Assembly (NCBI GenBank): GCA_014584575.1
Contig: JACTMP010000062.1
Span: forward strand, 1-34,389
Direction of reading: 5' to 3'
Length of the DNA: 34,389 bases
DNA from: Chloroflexota bacterium
GTDB lineage: Bacteria; Chloroflexota; Anaerolineae; Promineifilales; Promineifilaceae
A program made the translations under genes and the position numbers. Shown here in pieces: positions 19,175-26,770 of this stretch. Position 1 is the stretch's first letter. Every line of letters begins with the position of its first letter. A model generated the notes under the pieces. The model did not search any database. It saw only the letters and a list, made by a program, of their open reading frames with translations, and had not been told where the DNA came from.

Positions 19175-20731
19175 ATGGATTTCTTTTTAGATAACATCAT
19201 CAACCTGGTTATTTTCTTCCCGGCAATTGCCGCGTTTATCCTCTTCTTGATGCCGGATGATGCCAAGTCAACCGTGCGGCGGCTGGCGTTGGTCTTTAGT
19301 CTGGTACCACTGGTGCTGGTCATTGCCATGTGGGTGGATTACAACGCCAACTTTCGCGGACTGCCCGGTTTTGCCTTCGAATATCAGGCCGAATGGTTGC
19401 CGCTCTTAGGCTCCACCTATCATGTTGGTGTAGACGGCATCACCATGCCCATGTTTTTGCTGACTACGCTGCTCACTCCGTTGGCTATCCTGGCTTCCTT
19501 TAATATCGAAGATCGGGCGAAGCTCTACATGATCTTGTTCCTGATCATGGAGACGGCCATGCTGGGCTTATTTGCCTCGCTAGACCTGCTCATCTTCTTC
19601 ATCTTCTGGGAGTTTGGGCTGGTGCCCATGTACTTCCTCATCCGCATTTGGGGCAGCGCCGACCGGGTGTATGCTTCCTTCAAGTTTATGATTTACACCA
19701 TGGCGGGCAGCCTGGGTTTGTTGCTCTCCATTCAGATTATGGGTCTGGCGACAGGCACATATGATATTCCCCAATTGTATGATTCCTGGGTGAATCTGAG
19801 TGGTGGGATGCTGCCGGTAGTGAATTTGCCCACCGATACGGTGAAGTGGGTGGCGTATATCGCCTTTGTGATTGCCTTTGCCATTAAGGTGCCCATCTGG
19901 CCGTTCCATACCTGGCTGCCGGATGCACATACACAAGCGCCCACGGCCGGCTCCATGATTCTGGCCGGTGTCCTGCTGAAATTGGGCGCTTATGGTTTCA
20001 TCCGCCTGGTCATCCCCCTGTTCCCGGAACAAGCACATATGACAGCCTATATCCTGGCTACTTTTGGTATGTTGAGCATTGTCCTGGGCGGCTACGCGGC
20101 CTTTGGGCAGTGGGATTTCAAACGGCTGGTGGCCTACTCTTCCATTAACCACATGGGGTTTGTGGTGTTGGGGGTGGCGGTGATGGCCTATGTGTATGGC
20201 TCCGCTTACAGCATATCGGAATGGACGGGCGACGCCATTATGGCGACGAATGGCGCGGTTTTCCAGATGTTCAATCATGGCTTATCGGCCGCCGGTATGT
20301 TCTTCCTGGTCGGCGTCATTTATGAACGCGCCCATACTCGCGATTTGAAAAAGTTTGGTGGTATCTGGACGGTGCTGCCGGTCTATGGCGCTATCCTCAT
20401 TTTTACCAGCATGGCCTCATTGGGGCTGCCCGGTTTGAATGGTTTTGTCAGCGAGTTTATGGTCGTGCGCGGCAGCCTGGGCATATTCCCCGTCCACCTG
20501 GCGCTCTCTATGCTCGGTTTGCTAATGACCGGCGCGTACATTTTGAAGGGTATCGGGGCCACATTGCATGGTCCTACCAAACCGGAATGGCAAAGCCTGA
20601 AGGGGCAGGATATGACACTGCGGGAGCATCTGGTGATTTGGCCGCTGATGATCCTGATGCTCAGCCTGGGTTTGTGGCCGCAGTGGATTGTGACCTTTAT
20701 TAACGATACGGTGGTGTGGTTGTTTTCGTAA
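19175..20731 (+). CDS. nuoM: NADH-quinone oxidoreductase subunit M (first copy)
   Basis: 518 residues, 14 predicted helices. The proton-translocation residues expected of NuoM are present: E146 in FFIFWEFGLVPMYFLI, K238 in FAIKVPIWPFHTWLPDAH, K269 in GVLLKLGAYGFIRL and a late glutamate in LNGFVSEFMVV. It is therefore a conventional antiporter-like pumping subunit. ATG at 19175. It is followed by a second, diverged NuoM; the pair shares similar length but clear sequence divergence, pointing to an old duplication rather than a recent one. Confidence 0.95.
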   Translation: MDFFLDNIINLVIFFPAIAAFILFLMPDDAKSTVRRLALVFSLVPLVLVIAMWVDYNANFRGLPGFAFEYQAEWLPLLGSTYHVGVDGITMPMFLLTTLLTPLAILASFNIEDRAKLYMILFLIMETAMLGLFASLDLLIFFIFWEFGLVPMYFLIRIWGSADRVYASFKFMIYTMAGSLGLLLSIQIMGLATGTYDIPQLYDSWVNLSGGMLPVVNLPTDTVKWVAYIAFVIAFAIKVPIWPFHTWLPDAHTQAPTAGSMILAGVLLKLGAYGFIRLVIPLFPEQAHMTAYILATFGMLSIVLGGYAAFGQWDFKRLVAYSSINHMGFVVLGVAVMAYVYGSAYSISEWTGDAIMATNGAVFQMFNHGLSAAGMFFLVGVIYERAHTRDLKKFGGIWTVLPVYGAILIFTSMASLGLPGLNGFVSEFMVVRGSLGIFPVHLALSMLGLLMTGAYILKGIGATLHGPTKPEWQSLKGQDMTLREHLVIWPLMILMLSLGLWPQWIVTFINDTVVWLFS

Positions 20732-20735
20732 ACGC

Positions 20736-20755
20736 GATCACGTGTTCACGTGATC
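20736..20755. repeat. Perfect 9-bp palindrome between the two nuoM genes
   Basis: GATCACGTG (20736-20744) and CACGTGATC (20747-20755) with a TT centre, followed by a further ACGTG. It occupies the short gap between the two nuoM genes. Confidence 0.7.
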
Positions 20756-20783
20756 ACGTGGGCACTTTTTTGGGAAGAGGCTT

Positions 20784-22403
20784 ATGGAATTTCCCTTTTT
20801 ATCTATTATTGCATTATCGCCAATAGTCACGGCCGTGATCATCCTCCTGCTCCCCAAAGAACGGGGCGAAAATGCACGGATGCTGGCATTGGCGGCCATG
20901 ATTTTGGGGCTGCTGCTCTCGTTGTATGTGTACTTCTCCTACAACGCCGCTTTGCCGCCGGCGGACGCGCTTTGGGGAGATACGCTGGCCTATTTAGAAG
21001 AATACGCCTGGATTCCCAGTGTAGGTATTAACTACATTGTGGGCGTGGATGGGTTAAGCGCGACGTTGGTGCTGCTGACTTCTATTGTCGGTCTGGGCGG
21101 CGTCCTCATCTCCTGGAGCATTGACGACCGACCCCGCGAGTTTTTTGCCTTTTTCATGCTGCTGGTGGCCGGTGTGCAGGGCGTGTTTGTGGCCGTAGAC
21201 GCCTTCTTGCTCTTCTTCTTTTACGAGTTGGCGGTGCTGCCCATGTACGTCATGATCGTTATCTGGGGCTGGAAGCAAACGCGGGAATATGCGGCCATGA
21301 AGCTGACGCTCTATCTGTTGATCGGCAGCTTTGTCTCCTTTATTGCCTTCCTGGTGCTCTATTTCCAACTGCCACAGCCGACGTTTGACCTGCGCGTATG
21401 GGCAGAAGCGCAGTTCCCCTTTGACTTGCAATTGGTGACGTTCCTGCCCCTCTTTTTTGGTTTTGCGGTGCTGGCGGGTACGTTCCCGTTCCACAACTGG
21501 TCACCGGATGGGCATGTGGCGGCGCCAACGGCCGTGTCCATGATTCATGCCGGTGTCTTGATGAAACTGGGCGCGTATGCTTCCATGCGCGTCGGCATCC
21601 AGATTTTGCCGGAAGGCACCGTTTACTGGATGCCCTTTGTGATATTGCTCACGCTCATCAACGTCGTCTACGGCTCGCTCATCGCCATGCGCCAGCGGGA
21701 TATGAAATACCTGATCGGCTACTCCAGCGTCAGCCACATGGGGCTGGTGGCCATGGGTTTTGCTACGCTGAACCTGACAGGGTATACCGGCGCCGGGGTG
21801 CAGATGGTCAGCCACGGCGTGATGACCGCCCTCTTCTTCGCCGTTGTCGGCATGATTTACGACCGGGCGCACACCCGCGATATGGATCAACTGAGCGGCA
21901 TGAACAAGGTGTTATCCTGGGGGGCGGTGGCCTTTGTGATTGGCGGTCTTGTCTCCATGGGGATGCCCGGTTTGTCTGGTTTCATTGCCGAATTCCCTAT
22001 TTTTGTGGGGTTGTGGGAAGGCAATGGCATGGACCTTAACAATACCGCATTTGGGTTGAACCCTGGCGACTATTATCGGTGGATAGCCATTATTTCTGTG
22101 GTAGCCATTGTGATTACGGCCGGCTATATCTTGCGTGCTGTCGGCTCCGTTTTTTTTGGCGAATATGACGCCGAAAAATGGCACGACATGCGCCCCATCT
22201 TACCGATTGATAAGCTGACGCTGGTCATGTTTGTGTCCATTCTGGTCATCATTGGCGTCTACCCGCAAATCATTGTGCCCATGGTAGAGTCAGGCATGGC
22301 CCCGGTCATTCACCGGCTGAACGAAGCGCAGCATAACTTGAGCATATTGGATACGGTGCAGATGGGCGCGTCTAACCTGCTGCTCTGGTTGGGAGGTGCA
22401 TAA
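20784..22403 (+). CDS. nuoM: NADH-quinone oxidoreductase subunit M (second copy), lacks TM7 lysine
   Basis: 539 residues of the NuoM family: VGVDGLSATLVLLTS, FFFYELAVLPMYVMIVIWG (E148), AGVLMKLGAYASMRV (K261) and SGFIAEFPIF (late Glu) are retained. The segment corresponding to FAIKVPIWPFHTWLPDAH of the first copy reads FAVLAGTFPFHNWSPDGH, so the transmembrane helix 7 lysine is replaced by leucine at residue 230. That lysine is central in models of proton transfer in antiporter-like subunits. The subunit may be structural, may pump through other residues, or may use a different route. The ATG at 20784 is preceded by GGGAAGAGG. It is followed by nuoN with an overlapping ribosome-binding site. 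Confidence 0.93.
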   Translation: MEFPFLSIIALSPIVTAVIILLLPKERGENARMLALAAMILGLLLSLYVYFSYNAALPPADALWGDTLAYLEEYAWIPSVGINYIVGVDGLSATLVLLTSIVGLGGVLISWSIDDRPREFFAFFMLLVAGVQGVFVAVDAFLLFFFYELAVLPMYVMIVIWGWKQTREYAAMKLTLYLLIGSFVSFIAFLVLYFQLPQPTFDLRVWAEAQFPFDLQLVTFLPLFFGFAVLAGTFPFHNWSPDGHVAAPTAVSMIHAGVLMKLGAYASMRVGIQILPEGTVYWMPFVILLTLINVVYGSLIAMRQRDMKYLIGYSSVSHMGLVAMGFATLNLTGYTGAGVQMVSHGVMTALFFAVVGMIYDRAHTRDMDQLSGMNKVLSWGAVAFVIGGLVSMGMPGLSGFIAEFPIFVGLWEGNGMDLNNTAFGLNPGDYYRWIAIISVVAIVITAGYILRAVGSVFFGEYDAEKWHDMRPILPIDKLTLVMFVSILVIIGVYPQIIVPMVESGMAPVIHRLNEAQHNLSILDTVQMGASNLLLWLGGA

Positions 22404-22404
22404 C

Positions 22405-23946
22405 GTGGAAATTCCTTCATCCTGGTACCTTTTTCTATTACCAGAAATCTCACTAACGATATTGCTTTTTGCCATTCAGGTGTATAGCCGGATGCTGCCC
22501 AACGACCGGCAGCGCAATGTAGGGCTGATGACCGCCTGGGGCGCGTTTATCATCCTGGTGATCACCTTAGGGTTGTGGTGGTATGCCGACATTCCCAATG
22601 CCAACGCGCCGTTGGAGGAGTCACTTATTTGGGGCGGCATGTTGCGCAATGACATGATCACCCTGGTCTTCCGCGTCATCTTCCTGACGGCGTTGATGAC
22701 CACCTGTCTGGTGTCACTGGACACCCCCTGGCTGCAAAAAATTGAGTATTTTGCCCTGCTGATCACGGCGACGATGGGTTTTAGCCTGATGGCCGCCTCC
22801 TCTGACCTGATTATGCTGTATATTGGCCTGGAAATGGCGAGTATTTCGTCCTATATCCTGGCGGGCTTTTACAAGGCGGATGACCGGTCGGTGGAAGCGG
22901 GCATGAAGTATTTTGTGTATGGGGCTTTTGCAACGGCCGTGATGCTCTTTGGCATGAGCTACATCTATGGCATTTTTGGCAGCACCAACATCTATATCTT
23001 GGGGCTGATCGTGCAAAACCCGACCCTGCAAAGCAGCATGACCGCGGCAGGGTTTAGTTTCCAGGATTTCACGGCCGTGAACCTGGTCGCCGTTGTCCTC
23101 ATTGTGGTTGGTTTTGGCTTCAAAATCTCGGCCGTACCCTTCCACTGGTGGGCGCCCGATACCTACGAGGGCGCGCCAACGGCCTTTACCGCCTTTGTTT
23201 CTACCGCCTCCAAAGCCGCCGGGTTTGCCATCTTCCTGCGGGTTTTCACCGCCGGCGTTTTTGGCGTGCCTTCGGCGACAACCGGCGCTCAGCCGGTCTG
23301 GTGGGCGCTGCTGGTGGTCATTTGCATCATCACCATGACCCTGGGCAATATGAGCGCCATCTTCCAGAAAAACATCAAGCGCATGTTGGCCTATTCCAGC
23401 GTCGCCCAGGCAGGGTATGCTTTGATTGGGTTGATCATCTTCACCCAGGAGGGTTATGGCGCGTCCATGTTCTACCTGCTCATGTACGCCTTCACCAACA
23501 TCGCTGCGTTTGGCGTCATCATCATCGTCAGCAACGTTTCCAAATCTGACCAGATGGAAGACTTGTATGGACTTAACCGGCGCTCCCCTTACCTGGCGTT
23601 GGTGATGATGATCGCCCTGCTCTCCTTAGGCGGCATCCCCCCCACGGCCGGTTTCCTGGGCAAATTTTTCCTCTTCAAAGCGGCTGTAGACGCCGGGTAT
23701 TGGTGGCTGGCCTTCATTGGCATTTTGAACGCCTTTGTAGCCCTCTACTACTACCTGACGGTTATCAAATATATGTACCTTTACCGCTCTGACGCAGAGG
23801 GGATTGATATTCCCGTTTCGCGGGCGGCGGTGATGGGGTTGGGCATTACCACACTGGTGGTGCTTATTCTGGGCGTGTACGCCGGCCCGGCCTATGAATG
23901 GACATTACAGGCAGCGGCCTCGTTTATGACGCTGGTGGGCGGCTAA
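22405..23946 (+). CDS. nuoN: NADH-quinone oxidoreductase subunit N
   Basis: About 513 residues with 14 predicted helices. Motifs are YIGLEMASISSYILAGFYK, GFGFKISAVPFHWWAPDTY (TM7 lysine present), EGAPTAFTAFVSTASKAAGF and LLSLGGIPPTAGFLGKFFLF. NuoN is the antiporter-like subunit nearest the quinone end. I chose the GTG at 22405 because GGGAGG (22391-22396) is 8 nt upstream; a GTG at 22396 would overlap that site and the nuoM stop. It is the last nuo gene before the atp genes. Confidence 0.94.
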   Translation: MEIPSSWYLFLLPEISLTILLFAIQVYSRMLPNDRQRNVGLMTAWGAFIILVITLGLWWYADIPNANAPLEESLIWGGMLRNDMITLVFRVIFLTALMTTCLVSLDTPWLQKIEYFALLITATMGFSLMAASSDLIMLYIGLEMASISSYILAGFYKADDRSVEAGMKYFVYGAFATAVMLFGMSYIYGIFGSTNIYILGLIVQNPTLQSSMTAAGFSFQDFTAVNLVAVVLIVVGFGFKISAVPFHWWAPDTYEGAPTAFTAFVSTASKAAGFAIFLRVFTAGVFGVPSATTGAQPVWWALLVVICIITMTLGNMSAIFQKNIKRMLAYSSVAQAGYALIGLIIFTQEGYGASMFYLLMYAFTNIAAFGVIIIVSNVSKSDQMEDLYGLNRRSPYLALVMMIALLSLGGIPPTAGFLGKFFLFKAAVDAGYWWLAFIGILNAFVALYYYLTVIKYMYLYRSDAEGIDIPVSRAAVMGLGITTLVVLILGVYAGPAYEWTLQAAASFMTLVGG

Positions 23947-23947
23947 A

Positions 23948-24012
23948 ACCGGTAATCGGTGATCGGTAATCGGAAGACATACCGATAACTGATTACCGAT
24001 GACCGATTACTA
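23948..24012. repeat. AATCGGT-type junction palindrome between nuoN and atpZ
   Basis: ACCGGTAATCGGTGATCGGTAATCGG on the left faces ACCGATAACTGATTACCGAT and GACCGATTAC on the right as an imperfect inverted repeat. It is close in sequence to the elements at 13668 and 15836 and probably marks the end of the nuo transcript. No T tract follows. Confidence 0.7.
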
Positions 24013-24018
24013 TTTCCA

Positions 24019-24046
24019 TTGTCAGGCAATTCCTTTGTGATATAAT
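24019..24046 (+). promoter_or_regulatory. Candidate promoter of the atp gene cluster
   Basis: TTGTCA (24019-24024), a 16-bp spacer, and a consensus TATAAT (24041-24046) with an upstream TG (extended -10). The predicted start is near 24053, about 24 nt before the atpZ GTG. It is the best promoter match I can see in the window and implies the atp genes are transcribed separately from nuo. Confidence 0.6.
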
Positions 24047-24076
24047 GCGCAAACTCGCGCTCTGGTAGGAAAAACA

Positions 24077-24355
24077 GTGAGTAAGAGTCAACAAGATATC
24101 AATACCCAGGCCTTGCTGGCCAGTGTGGTGGGACAGGTAGGTTGTTTGATCGTATTCATTGTTTTTATCGCCTTGGGCGTCGGTTTGGCACTTGATAAAT
24201 TCCTGGGTACGAAGGCATTATTTACAGTTTTGTTAATGGTTGGCAGCGTGCCGGTTGCTCTCTATTTTACGGTGCGCCTGAGCCTGACGGCCGTGAACCG
24301 TGCCCAGATGAAACTACAACAATCTGAACAAACGGAGGAAGATTCCACCACATGA
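24077..24355 (+). CDS. AtpZ/AtpI-family ATP synthase accessory protein
   Basis: 92 residues with two membrane helices (VVGQVGCLIVFIVFIALGVG and ALFTVLLMVGSVPVALYFTV) separated by LDKFLGTKALF, as in AtpZ/AtpI proteins that precede atpB and help assemble the c-ring or supply Mg2+. The start is a GTG at 24077. Its end overlaps the atpB start by 4 bp (ATGA). The C-terminus is a short charged tail. Confidence 0.75.
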   Translation: MSKSQQDINTQALLASVVGQVGCLIVFIVFIALGVGLALDKFLGTKALFTVLLMVGSVPVALYFTVRLSLTAVNRAQMKLQQSEQTEEDSTT

Positions 24356-25476
24356 AAAAACGGTATGTCATCTATCTTGGCGTCCTACTACTAATTCTCT
24401 TCGGTGGGGCCATGGGCAGCGACCCAATCAGCGGCATGTTGGGGTTAGATTTTACATTTTCGCCGGTGCGTCCGATTATTCTGTTGCCTGGTGAGGTTGT
24501 GTTAAAATGGCCTGAGGGAAGCCCACTGGATGGCCCCTTTTCATATGGCTTAACCAACACCTTTATTGCGGCTCTCATCTCCTTCACCCTCATTTTCATT
24601 ATCGCCCTTGTCGTGCGGCCTCGTTCGCGCACGGCCGATGAAGTGCCCACCGGTTTCTACAACTTTTTTGAGATGGTATTTGAAATGGCCTACAACTATG
24701 TGGAAACTTCCGCTGGTAAGTGGACCAAAACCTTTTTTCCCTTCTTTATGACCTTTATCCTCTGGATTCTCATCTCCAACTGGGTTGGGCTGGTTCCGGG
24801 TGTGGATTCCATCGGCAAATGGGAAAATATCCCGCATTATCGCGCTGAGCAGGCGGAAAAGATTGCCTATGAAGCCGCTATCGCCGCCGGTAGGTCCGAA
24901 GCCGAAGCCAAAGAAGAAGCGCACATCATCTTTGAAGATGTTGAACACGAGGTGGCGGAGCGCAATGATGCGGCCTTACAGCGCGGCCCCTTCCTGGTCA
25001 ACCCGCGCCCGGACGAAAACGGTGAAAACCCGCCCGGCGCTGTCTGGGCCATTGTCCCGTTTGTACGGCCGGCGGCTACGGATATGAACTTTACCCTGGC
25101 CATCGCCATCATCTCTGTGGTGATGACGCAGTATTATGGGATGCGGGCGCTGGGTATGCGTTATTGGAAGAAGTTTTTTGTCTGGGATGGCGACAAAATT
25201 GCCAAAAGCCCTCTGGCTGTCATGGATACCGGCGTTGGTCTCCTGGAATTCATCAGTGAAGTTTTCAAAATCGTCTCATTTGCCTTCCGGTTGTTGGGAA
25301 ATATCTTCGCCGGTATGGTTTTGCTGTTCGTGATCGCTTCCTTGCTGCCGGTGGCTAACCTGGCCTTTTATTTCCTGGAATTTGGTATTGGGGCATTGCA
25401 GGCGTTGGTGTTTGCACTGCTTACTCTGACCTTTATGGCCGGTGCGACCCATGGGCATGGGGATGATCATCATTAA
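24352..25476 (+). CDS. atpB: F0F1 ATP synthase subunit a
   Basis: 374 residues, about 100 longer than E. coli subunit a. The essential arginine is R313 in SFAFRLLGNIFAG, and Q350 lies in the last helix (GIGALQALVFALLTLTFM). The residue equivalent to E. coli E219 is Met (M322). The extra length is a soluble, highly charged insertion between membrane helices, about residues 152-235 (for example EQAEKIAYEAAIAAGRSEAE and IIFEDVEHEVAERND), followed by RPDENGENPPG. It ends in a His/Asp tail (THGHGDDHH). An N-terminal hydrophobic segment (1-20) may be a signal or extra helix. Start ATG overlaps the atpZ stop. Confidence 0.93.
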   Translation: MKKRYVIYLGVLLLILFGGAMGSDPISGMLGLDFTFSPVRPIILLPGEVVLKWPEGSPLDGPFSYGLTNTFIAALISFTLIFIIALVVRPRSRTADEVPTGFYNFFEMVFEMAYNYVETSAGKWTKTFFPFFMTFILWILISNWVGLVPGVDSIGKWENIPHYRAEQAEKIAYEAAIAAGRSEAEAKEEAHIIFEDVEHEVAERNDAALQRGPFLVNPRPDENGENPPGAVWAIVPFVRPAATDMNFTLAIAIISVVMTQYYGMRALGMRYWKKFFVWDGDKIAKSPLAVMDTGVGLLEFISEVFKIVSFAFRLLGNIFAGMVLLFVIASLLPVANLAFYFLEFGIGALQALVFALLTLTFMAGATHGHGDDHH

Positions 25477-25483
25477 GTTTCTG

Positions 25484-25528
25484 TCAGAAGTTAGAAGTTC
25501 ACCTTCTTCTGAGAAGTTGAACTTCTAA
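25484..25528. repeat. Junction palindrome between atpB and atpE
   Basis: TTAGAAGTTC (25491-25500) is perfectly complementary to GAACTTCTAA (25519-25528), with further nested CAGAAG/CTTCTG pairing. It lies upstream of the atpE ribosome-binding site (GGAGG at 25555-25559) and could protect or separately process the highly expressed c-subunit mRNA. Confidence 0.65.
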
Positions 25529-25568
25529 ACACTAAAAAAATAAATCAAACCTTTGGAGGATAATCATA

Positions 25569-25829
25569 ATGGATCTAGAATCCGCAATTGTTTTAGCAAC
25601 GGGACTCAAATACTTAGGAGCAGGCCTGGCAATGACAGGTGCTATCGGTGCTGGCGCTGGCGTGGGTATTGTTGTCGGCGGCGCAGTGCAGGGTATTGCT
25701 CGCAACCCAGATGCTTCCGGTCAGATTGTTGGTAACATGATCTTGGGTGTGGCTCTGGCGGAGGCTGTGGCTATTTATGCCCTGGTCGTTTCTCTGATCT
25801 TGATTTTCGTGGCGCCAATAGGCAGCTAA
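25569..25829 (+). CDS. atpE: F0F1 ATP synthase subunit c
   Basis: 86 residues forming a two-helix hairpin. Helix 1 carries the glycine-rich packing motif GAIGAGAGVGIVVGG, the polar loop is ARNPDASG (44-51), and the ion-binding glutamate is E65 in LGVALAEAVAIYALVV. The usual sodium-binding pattern (Gln in helix 1 with Glu-Ser/Thr in helix 2) is not present, so proton coupling is more likely; this is inference. A GGAGGATAATCATA ribosome-binding region precedes the ATG at 25569. Confidence 0.95.
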   Translation: MDLESAIVLATGLKYLGAGLAMTGAIGAGAGVGIVVGGAVQGIARNPDASGQIVGNMILGVALAEAVAIYALVVSLILIFVAPIGS

Positions 25830-25893
25830 ACCAATCAGCAGCCTGTTGATAGCTTTGCTGTCAAAAGGACTGAATGGAAAAAAGAGGAAAGAT

Positions 25894-26598
25894 ATGGAAG
25901 CATTAGGTATTAATTTTGGCTACCTGTTCATGCAGATAGTCCTTTTCACCATCCTTCTCCTTGTGCTGCGGGGTTATCTCTATAATCCTATCATTCGGGT
26001 GTTGGAAGAACGAAAGGCGCGTATTGCCAAAGGGTTGGAGGATGCACGTCAGGCAGCTATAGCCCGTGACAATGCGGATGCGCAGGCGAAAAAGGTGCTG
26101 GACGATGCCCGCGCCGAAGCAGCTAAGATCCGACAGGATGCGGCCGGCCAGGCGGAAGAACAGGCCAAAATCATTTTGGCACAGGCAGATGAAGAAGCGA
26201 AGGTTGTGGTGGCCAATGCCGCCGCCGATGCCGAAGCGGAGCGCAACCGTATTCTGGCTGATTTGCGCGGCCAGGTGGCTTCTATCGCCATTGCGGCCGC
26301 CAACAAACTGGTTGGTGAATCATTGAGCGAAGAACGCCAACGCGCTTTAATTGCCGATTTCTTCGCTAAAGTCCCGGCCGATGTGAGTGGACTCAGCGGT
26401 CAGTTGGCCGAAGTGACCAGCGCACTGCCGCTGACGAATGCGGAGCAGGCCAACGTCAAGAGCGCCCTGAAAGTAGCCGACGTTAACTTTAAGGTAGACC
26501 CGCGTATTTTGGGTGGCCTGATTGTGCGTGTGGGCGATCAGGTAGTGGATGGCAGTGTGGCTAACCGCATGGGTGCGTTGGGTGAGTCATTGAAATAA
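25894..26598 (+). CDS. atpF: ATP synthase subunit b fused to a delta-like C-terminal domain
   Basis: 234 residues. An N-terminal membrane helix (about 5-26, INFGYLFMQIVLFTILLLVL) and a long Ala/Glu/Arg-rich coiled coil (about 35-140) are typical of subunit b. From about 165 onward the protein resembles the C-terminal part of subunit delta/OSCP: EVTSALPLTNAEQANVKSAL and FKVDPRILGGLIVRVGDQVVDGS (199-221). The N-terminal helical domain of delta is not present. The start is the ATG at 25894 with AGAGGAAAG upstream; an upstream TTG at 25846 is unlikely. No atpH, A, G, D or C gene follows; the cluster ends here with a strong palindrome. Confidence 0.9.
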   Translation: MEALGINFGYLFMQIVLFTILLLVLRGYLYNPIIRVLEERKARIAKGLEDARQAAIARDNADAQAKKVLDDARAEAAKIRQDAAGQAEEQAKIILAQADEEAKVVVANAAADAEAERNRILADLRGQVASIAIAAANKLVGESLSEERQRALIADFFAKVPADVSGLSGQLAEVTSALPLTNAEQANVKSALKVADVNFKVDPRILGGLIVRVGDQVVDGSVANRMGALGESLK

Positions 26599-26604
26599 AC
26601 AATG

Positions 26605-26637
26605 AGACATGACAGGTTTTCAAAACCTGTCATGTCT
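26605..26637. terminator. Perfect 16-bp hairpin at the end of the atp cluster
   Basis: AGACATGACAGGTTTT (26605-26620) and AAAACCTGTCATGTCT (26622-26637) are perfect complements with a single-base centre, directly after the atpF stop. There is no long T tract after it, so it may act as an RNA-end stabiliser or bidirectional terminator. Two ACGGCCGT octamers follow at about 26668 and 26685. Confidence 0.6.
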
Positions 26638-26770
26638 TGCTCTCGTTTGAAGCGAGGAGAAAATGGTACGGCCGTGACTACGTATACGGCCGTACCGAAC
26701 GCCCTAACCCGAAGGCCAGGAGTTGTTTCCCTGGCTTTTTTTGTGCGACCACGTAGTCGACCACATAGCT

